Notes under the pieces: model-generated
What the model was told of the DNA's origin: nothing
What the model saw: the letters and a program-made list of their open reading frames with translations, nothing else
Database searches by the model: none
Position numbers and translations under genes: made by a program
Shown: piece by piece, positions 58,206-64,000 of the stretch
Position numbering within the stretch: the first letter of the stretch is position 1
Layout: each line of letters starts with the position of its first letter
Source: Clostridiales bacterium
GTDB taxonomy: Bacteria > Bacillota > Clostridia > Oscillospirales > CAG-272
DNA length: 64,000 nt
Direction: 5' to 3'
Assembly (NCBI GenBank): GCA_022793655.1
Contig: JAAWDG010000013.1
Location: 1 to 64,000, forward strand

Positions 58206-61124
58206 TTACACACAAAAACCGAAGTTAACACCAGCATAAGGCCAAGCTGCTTGGGCATAACCCGTGTGTCCAGTGGCATGAATTAAGCAAAAAGCATTGT
58301 CAGTACCGTTTTTGGGGCTGCGTTCCCACCATTCGATGATCGCAGGGCCGGGTTGGGTTTTAATACGGCTGGCGTCGTCGGTAAAGATCGCATATTGTTC
58401 TCCTTCACCGGCGGCTGAGTGCAGGGTGGTACCAAAGCATTCTATCTCAGAAAATAAAAACACCTTCATGCTGTCGGTACGAATTTGATTGCTTTGGCCG
58501 CTTACGGCGGTTTTCTTGTCTACATTTTGTATAACCACGCGCAGATCTTCAGGCAGTGAATCATATAGAGACCCATTCAGCCATTTATACATATCGGTTC
58601 CGACAAAGCTGCCTTCGTTGGTTTCAGAGTCGTTCATGGCGCGTGCAGTGTACATGATGTTTTTTAGACCGAAGGTTATGCCTGCTTTGCCGCCGGCGGT
58701 CAGGTCATCGTGTGAAAAACCATAGATTTGCAGAACAAGGGTTTCACCGGTGGTGAGGGTAATGGACTTTTCATCGCCAACCTGCCAGATGTAGGGGGCG
58801 AGCCCTGTTTCGGATGCCTTTTGAATTTGCGCCCAGCTATTGTCTGCTAAGACGGGTTCGTAGTCATTCCATATTTCGATGAGCTTGCCTGTGGTTTGGT
58901 CTAAGTGATAGGCGCTAAGTCCTTGTTGCCCGTTTGGTCCCTCGGTGAGCACTTGCCAGCCAGTATGCCGGTATGCATAGAGTGGATCTAAATAATAATA
59001 GCCGCCATCAATTTGCTGCCAGCCCATGAGCCAATAGTGTGCTTCGGGATGGAAATAATAGGTTTTACCGTCAATTGTGTTCCAACCACTTAGCACTTTG
59101 CCAAGGTCAGAATTTGGGTCAAGCGCCGGGCTTAGGCCATCTGAATGAAATGCATAGGTAATTTTCGCTGATGATGTCGTGTACCACGTGGTGCACATCA
59201 CCCAGTCAAAGGGTCGAAAAAAATAGGTGCCGTTACCAATTGTCTGCCAGCCGGTCAACGCTTTGCCTAAGTTTGAATTGGGATCTTCCGCCGGGCTTTT
59301 ACCGGTGGGGGTTAGGTAATAGGTTAAGCCCTCTAAGTAAAACCATCCGGAATAGACCATACGGCCCATGTCTGTGTTGGGGTTCATAGTGGGGTGATCG
59401 CCGTTTTTTTCAAAATAATAGGTGTCACCGTTTATGTTGCGCCACCCTGTGCGCATGCGGCACATGTCTGGGTTTACGGCGTCGGGATCGGCCGGGTGTT
59501 CACCCTCCATTTCAAAATAACGGGTCTTGCCGTTGATGATTTTAAAACCCCGGTAGATACGGCCTAAATTAGAGTTTGTCGGGTCACTGCCGCTCGGTTC
59601 AAAATAATAAGTACGTCCGTTGTGAATGCGCCAGCCGGTGATCATGCAGCCAAAGTCAGAAGAGGCTGGATTGCCGCCATCTGTTTCAAAGAACCGGGTT
59701 TTATCGTCGCTTGTTATTTTGAATCCAGTGGCCATAGCCCCTTTGCCTGTGTTAGCGTTCACTGCCGGAGAGGCACCGCTTGGCTCTAAATAATACCATT
59801 TGCCGTCGATCTTTGTGAAGCCGGTTGCCATTTGACCGGTTTTGGTGGTCTTGTCCACGGCGGGGCTGGTCGTACCGACCGCTAAATAGCGGTATGCACC
59901 GCCGATTTTCTGCCAGCCTTTGCACATTTTGCCAAGTGAAGTATAGCTGCCAGTGGGTTCAAAATAATAAACGCCTGTGTTGCCGGACGAGAGGGTAATC
60001 TCTTTCCAACCGGTGATAAGCTGCCCCGAACTCGGGTCAAAATAGCGGGTGTAGCCGCTTAGCACCTGCCAGCCGGTCAACATGCGCCCGTTGGTGCTGG
60101 TGCTGCCGGTGGGCTCAAAATAATAGGTTTTGCCAGAATTTTCTTTCCAGCCGGTGATTAATTTCCCCGAATTTGGGTCGAAATAACGAGTATAGCCGTC
60201 GATTTCTTGCCAGCCTTTTGCTTTAACGCCGGCGGTTTCATAATAATACCATTCGCCGCCCTCTTGCTGCCAGCCGATGGCCGCAGAAAATGTCGGCGCG
60301 CCTTCTAAGTAAATCATCGGGTCTTTGAGTTGGGTGCCAAGCATTACCTCTAAATGGAGATGAGGCGCTTCAGAATTTCCGGTACTTCCTACATAACCAA
60401 GAATGTCGCCTTGCTTCACAGTTGCTCCTTTTTTTACTTCGGGTAAATATTTCATATGGGCATAGAGCGTGGTATAACCATCGCCGTGGTCTAATTTAAC
60501 ATAATATCCCCAAGACTCCTTTTCTGCGTAGTGATATTCTGCTTTTAAAACAGTTCCATCTCTAACAGCGCGGATCGGTGTACCATCGATAGAAGGTATA
60601 TTGCCTCCGGTTGCTATATCAACCCCTCGGTGATTTACAAAATATTGGCTTATGTTTCCGGCTGATTGAGGTAATAATATTATATTATCAATGGGCAGTA
60701 TCCAGCCATAGGCATTGCCAGCTTTTGTGCTGAGGTTTGCACTGTTCTTTTTAGGTGGATTTTCGGGTGGAAGTTCACGTAAATTTTCAATTGTGTATTT
60801 GTCATATAACTGGTCGCCATGGAAAATGGCAACGATCATGCCCTCTTGCAAATAGCCTTGGGTAACAATGGTTCCATTATCGTAGACAACGGCTTTGTCT
60901 CCAAAATAATCGACATCTTCCACAAGCCATTCAATGGTATTGGTTTTATAGACATTATCTATTGTCATAGTTTCATCGTTAAACTCGAAAGCGAAACTAT
61001 GACTGCAATGGGTGGTTTCTTCTGTTTCAATCGTATCATTGGAATGGTTTGCAAACACGGGTATAGCGAAAAGAAAAAACGAAAGCATACAAAGTAAAAT
61101 AAAATTTTTAACATCTGTTTTCAT
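58206..61124 (-). CDS. Secreted M23 metallopeptidase with many cell-wall-binding-type repeats and a C-terminal DUF6273-like domain
   Basis: Signal peptide; NHRGVDIATG and HLHLEVML M23 motifs; more than 12 'GWxxxxGxTYYFxPxG' repeats; C-terminal IIEWWERSP...GVNFGFCV. Confidence 0.85.
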   Translation of the reverse strand: MKTDVKNFILLCMLSFFLFAIPVFANHSNDTIETEETTHCSHSFAFEFNDETMTIDNVYKTNTIEWLVEDVDYFGDKAVVYDNGTIVTQGYLQEGMIVAIFHGDQLYDKYTIENLRELPPENPPKKNSANLSTKAGNAYGWILPIDNIILLPQSAGNISQYFVNHRGVDIATGGNIPSIDGTPIRAVRDGTVLKAEYHYAEKESWGYYVKLDHGDGYTTLYAHMKYLPEVKKGATVKQGDILGYVGSTGNSEAPHLHLEVMLGTQLKDPMIYLEGAPTFSAAIGWQQEGGEWYYYETAGVKAKGWQEIDGYTRYFDPNSGKLITGWKENSGKTYYFEPTGSTSTNGRMLTGWQVLSGYTRYFDPSSGQLITGWKEITLSSGNTGVYYFEPTGSYTSLGKMCKGWQKIGGAYRYLAVGTTSPAVDKTTKTGQMATGFTKIDGKWYYLEPSGASPAVNANTGKGAMATGFKITSDDKTRFFETDGGNPASSDFGCMITGWRIHNGRTYYFEPSGSDPTNSNLGRIYRGFKIINGKTRYFEMEGEHPADPDAVNPDMCRMRTGWRNINGDTYYFEKNGDHPTMNPNTDMGRMVYSGWFYLEGLTYYLTPTGKSPAEDPNSNLGKALTGWQTIGNGTYFFRPFDWVMCTTWYTTSSAKITYAFHSDGLSPALDPNSDLGKVLSGWNTIDGKTYYFHPEAHYWLMGWQQIDGGYYYLDPLYAYRHTGWQVLTEGPNGQQGLSAYHLDQTTGKLIEIWNDYEPVLADNSWAQIQKASETGLAPYIWQVGDEKSITLTTGETLVLQIYGFSHDDLTAGGKAGITFGLKNIMYTARAMNDSETNEGSFVGTDMYKWLNGSLYDSLPEDLRVVIQNVDKKTAVSGQSNQIRTDSMKVFLFSEIECFGTTLHSAAGEGEQYAIFTDDASRIKTQPGPAIIEWWERSPKNGTDNAFCLIHATGHTGYAQAAWPYAGVNFGFCV

Positions 61125-61151
61125 GATAAAACCTTCCTTTTTAAATTGATA

Positions 61152-61916
61152 TTATCGTTTCGGTGGGAAATGTAAATCTAATATGGAATCCGAATCAATT
61201 GAATCAAAATTCTCGTGGCTGAAAGTAATGATGATATGGTCATAACCTTTGAGTTGAAATGAGGAAACGTATTTAGGCGCACCGGGGGTAGGAGGATCAA
61301 AATCAAGGGCATGTTCATGTGTGTCGCTTTTAACAATCATGCCATCAATATTTTTAATATCCGAGATTAAAACAGTGTCAGTTACGTTTACAAAAATATC
61401 AGTCGCCTTAATATCTTCAATACTGCAGCATTCTGCATCTTCTTTGGGTATAGGAATAAAATCGCCTTGGTCATCATTTGGAATATGATTATAGTAAATA
61501 TTATTTTGTTTGGTTATATAAAGCTTATTATAGTAAGTATAGGCAGAGTTTGCTATTAATACATCGGCACCATAAAAGTTATAACTACCGTGTCCATTTT
61601 TAAAATTATATGCATAGCCACCATGCGGTGAGTTGTATTTAATTAGTTCACCATATTTTTCGGTCAATTGATCATAGGTTAAGCCAATGTCATTAAGCAA
61701 ATCCATATTGAGTTGCAGGCCTTCCGGTTCGGTGGGGGCTTCAGTCGTGGGTTCTGTTGGCGGTGCGGTAGGGGTTTCTGTGGAGGGCTCGGTGGCCGGT
61801 TCAGTGGCGGTGGTGTCTGGCTCGGTGTTTTCGGTTTGTTTATCTTTGTCAGAGCAGCCGCACAGCAGAGTGAGGAATAAAGCGCAAAGCAGGGTAAAAC
61901 AAAGAAATTTTTTCAT
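61152..61916 (-). CDS. Lipoprotein with Thr/Glu/Pro-rich linker
   Basis: Lipobox LLCGCSD; TEPATEPSTETPTAPPTEPTTEAPTEPEG. Confidence 0.75.
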   Translation of the reverse strand: MKKFLCFTLLCALFLTLLCGCSDKDKQTENTEPDTTATEPATEPSTETPTAPPTEPTTEAPTEPEGLQLNMDLLNDIGLTYDQLTEKYGELIKYNSPHGGYAYNFKNGHGSYNFYGADVLIANSAYTYYNKLYITKQNNIYYNHIPNDDQGDFIPIPKEDAECCSIEDIKATDIFVNVTDTVLISDIKNIDGMIVKSDTHEHALDFDPPTPGAPKYVSSFQLKGYDHIIITFSHENFDSIDSDSILDLHFPPKR

Positions 61917-61952
61917 GGGTTCATCTCCTTTTTAAATATATATGTATTTATA

Positions 61953-62285
61953 TTATATTTCGCCATATAACTGGTCATCATGATAAATGGCAACGGTCAT
62001 TCCCTCTTGTAAATAGCCTTGAGTGACAATGTTGCCGTTTTCATACACAACGGCTCTGTCGCCGTAGAAGTCGACATCGTCCATCAGCCATTCAATGGTA
62101 TTACCGACATAAACGCCGTCTAAGGTCATTGTTTTTTCATTAAAGTCAAACACCCCGCTGTGATAGCAGTGGTCAGGGCCTACTGTTGATGCAAGCGAAT
62201 CAGCGGCTACGACAGAGATGGCTGATAATGCAAATATAAACAGAAAAAGCGCTAAAAAAGTGACAAATCGGTTGATATCTTTCAT
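61953..62285 (-). CDS. Short secreted protein homologous to the N-terminal domain of the M23 protein
   Basis: HCYHSGVFDFNEKTMTLDGVYVGNTIEWLMDDVDFYGDRAVVYENGNIVTQGYLQEGMTVAIYHDDQLY aligns with the M23 protein N-terminus. Confidence 0.7.
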   Translation of the reverse strand: MKDINRFVTFLALFLFIFALSAISVVAADSLASTVGPDHCYHSGVFDFNEKTMTLDGVYVGNTIEWLMDDVDFYGDRAVVYENGNIVTQGYLQEGMTVAIYHDDQLYGEI

Positions 62286-62316
62286 TTTTAAAATCCCTTC
62301 TTTTGAATAATTTTGT

Positions 62317-63081
62317 TTAAGTGCGAAGCGATTTTCGCACAATTGCACTACCATTTTCATGACTCCAAATTTCGTCTGTGTCTTTGTAAGTATTTAAGTG
62401 AATCATTTCGCTATTGCTATGATTTAGTACAATTTCTAATCCCTGATAGTCAAATGCTGTATAATAATCTCCGTATAATTCATCTTCTTCTGTTATATAA
62501 TATGTTATTCCTTCTATGTTTTGAATATCATATATACTGATCGAATCAGGAGCATTAATGAACAAATTTTTAGATTTTATATATTCTATATGATGACATT
62601 GAGAATTTTCTTTAGGCAAAGGGATATAATCACCTTGCTCGTCATGAGGATGACTTTCACAAATTAATGTGCTTAGATCGTTGATGTAATTTTTACGAAA
62701 ATATGTGTTGCTCCCCTCTTTTAATACATCATTTGCATTAAATATATAATTGCCATAACCGTTTTCAAATCGATAGCCAAATCCTCCATGTGGTCTGCCA
62801 AATCCATTTACTTCACCATATTTTTCAGTCAACTGATCATAGGTTAAGCCAATATCGTTCAGCAAGTCCATGTTGAGCTGCAGACCTTCTGGTTCGGTGG
62901 GGGCTTCAGTCATGGGTTCAGTTGGCGGTTCGGTAGGGGTTTCTGTGGAGGGCTCGGTGGCCGGTTCAGTGGCAGTGGCGTCCGGCTCGGTGTTCTCCGG
63001 CTGTTTGTTTTTGTCAGAGCAGCCGCACATCAGGGTGAGGAACAAAGCGCAAAGCAGGGTAAAACAAAGAATGTTTCTCAT
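62317..63081 (-). CDS. Paralogous lipoprotein with the same TEP-rich N-terminus
   Basis: Lipobox LMCGCSD; first about 90 aa nearly identical to 61152-61916, C-terminal half divergent. Confidence 0.75.
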   Translation of the reverse strand: MRNILCFTLLCALFLTLMCGCSDKNKQPENTEPDATATEPATEPSTETPTEPPTEPMTEAPTEPEGLQLNMDLLNDIGLTYDQLTEKYGEVNGFGRPHGGFGYRFENGYGNYIFNANDVLKEGSNTYFRKNYINDLSTLICESHPHDEQGDYIPLPKENSQCHHIEYIKSKNLFINAPDSISIYDIQNIEGITYYITEEDELYGDYYTAFDYQGLEIVLNHSNSEMIHLNTYKDTDEIWSHENGSAIVRKSLRT

Positions 63082-63227
63082 GGCGAATCTCCTTTTAAAC
63101 GTAGTTGTTTTTTGCTTTTTAATGTTTAAATTTTCCAATAATATGCTATAACAAATTATACTATGTTGCTAAATATTTGTAAATAACTGTTAATAAATAA
63201 TAAGAATCAATAAGAATTATGAATAAA

Positions 63228-63262
63228 CAAAAAAGAGCTGATGTGATCAGCTCTTTTTATAT
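63228..63262 (-). terminator. Intrinsic terminator of the CDF gene
   Basis: aaaaagagctgatgtgatcagctcttttt. Confidence 0.75.
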
Positions 63263-63268
63263 TCGATT

Positions 63269-64000
63269 TTATAAATAAGGGCGATCAACTTCAACAATAG
63301 GAAACGTGTTTTCAAATTTTTCCCGCATAATCAGGTTGATTTTTTGCCGTATTTCTTCTTCTGAAAGCTTGATTTCGTGCGGTACAACAATATCAAAAAT
63401 TACATTGGTATGGGAAGGCCCCTCAACCATGCGGAAATCATGAATAGTCACGTCGGATGAAATGGCTTTCATTTCCGCGGCTACCCGTTCGCGCATTGAG
63501 GTAACTTTATCATCGTCGGTAACAACTGGATCCATGTGAATCACACTGTGGCAGTTGAACTTCTCGTTCAACTCTTTTTCGATGCAGTCAATTTCATCAT
63601 GCAGGGCAAAAATATCACCGCTGCCATCCACTTCGGCATGTAAAGAAACCATAAGCCGTCCGGGACCGTAATCGTGTATGACTAAATCGTGCATGCCTTT
63701 AACAACAGAGTGGTTTAACACAATTTTTTCGATATTTTCTACCAATTCTTTATTTGGCGGGCCGCCTAAAAGAGGCGCAACCGTTTCTTTTACCGACTGA
63801 ATGCCTGAATATAAGATGAACAAAGATACGGCAATACCGCAATAGCCATCAATATTGATGCCTGAAAAGTGAGCAATCAGCATGCTGATTAGAACGACTG
63901 TGGTAGCAACGGCGTCGTTAATGCTGTCTCTGGCGGTTGCGTTCATCGCCTGCGAGGCAATTTTTTTGGCTATGGATCGGTTGTAGATGAACATATAGCC
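63269..64000 (-). CDS. Cation diffusion facilitator family transporter (runs off the window)
   Basis: ATARDSINDAVAT and GYCGIAVSLFILYSG CDF signatures with a C-terminal cytoplasmic domain; N-terminus lies outside the window. Confidence 0.88.
   Translation of the reverse strand, partial: GYMFIYNRSIAKKIASQAMNATARDSINDAVATTVVLISMLIAHFSGINIDGYCGIAVSLFILYSGIQSVKETVAPLLGGPPNKELVENIEKIVLNHSVVKGMHDLVIHDYGPGRLMVSLHAEVDGSGDIFALHDEIDCIEKELNEKFNCHSVIHMDPVVTDDDKVTSMRERVAAEMKAISSDVTIHDFRMVEGPSHTNVIFDIVVPHEIKLSEEEIRQKINLIMREKFENTFPIVEVDRPYL

Noticed and set aside
58800-60250. DNA tandem repeat or assembly artefact in the M23 protein
   Set aside because: Periodicity comes from divergent protein-level wall-binding repeats, normal for this class.

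Overview
The window reads as a low-GC Firmicutes/Clostridia-like chromosomal segment; this is inferred from gene content and nothing was searched. It is mostly ordinary core metabolism: tRNA-Gly(CCC), an Amidase_3 lipoprotein, NUDIX, a C-terminally short AlaRS, HxlR plus an MBL-like protein, an ABC exporter, rplJ-rplL with an L10 leader, uppP-ftsK-tmk-DJ-1-fthC-CPBP-mltG-pfkA, and yifB. A 13-kb arginine/carbamoyl-phosphate operon (argG-H-C-J-B-D-F-carA-carB) follows, then transporters, corC, proS, an aromatic/2-oxo-acid cluster (AMP ligase-iorA-iorB-paaK-ACT-aminotransferase), and a secreted M23/cell-wall-repeat protein with paralogous lipoproteins. The most unusual signals are: (1) a dispersed modular repeat family with strongly covarying stems, a TATAAT-like 5' edge and an 'AAGrTAGCTAAAA' 3' edge, always placed upstream of and co-oriented with the next gene; (2) an in-frame CarB-DapF fusion; (3) a promoter-driven cloverleaf-like candidate ncRNA at about 11.88 kb; (4) a pseudoknotted leader with an intrinsic terminator upstream of the AMP ligase/iorAB operon; (5) a duplicated tRNA-Gly 3' end next to a phage-associated DUF5131 gene. 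All calls come from reading the sequence and the supplied translations. No database or folding program was run.
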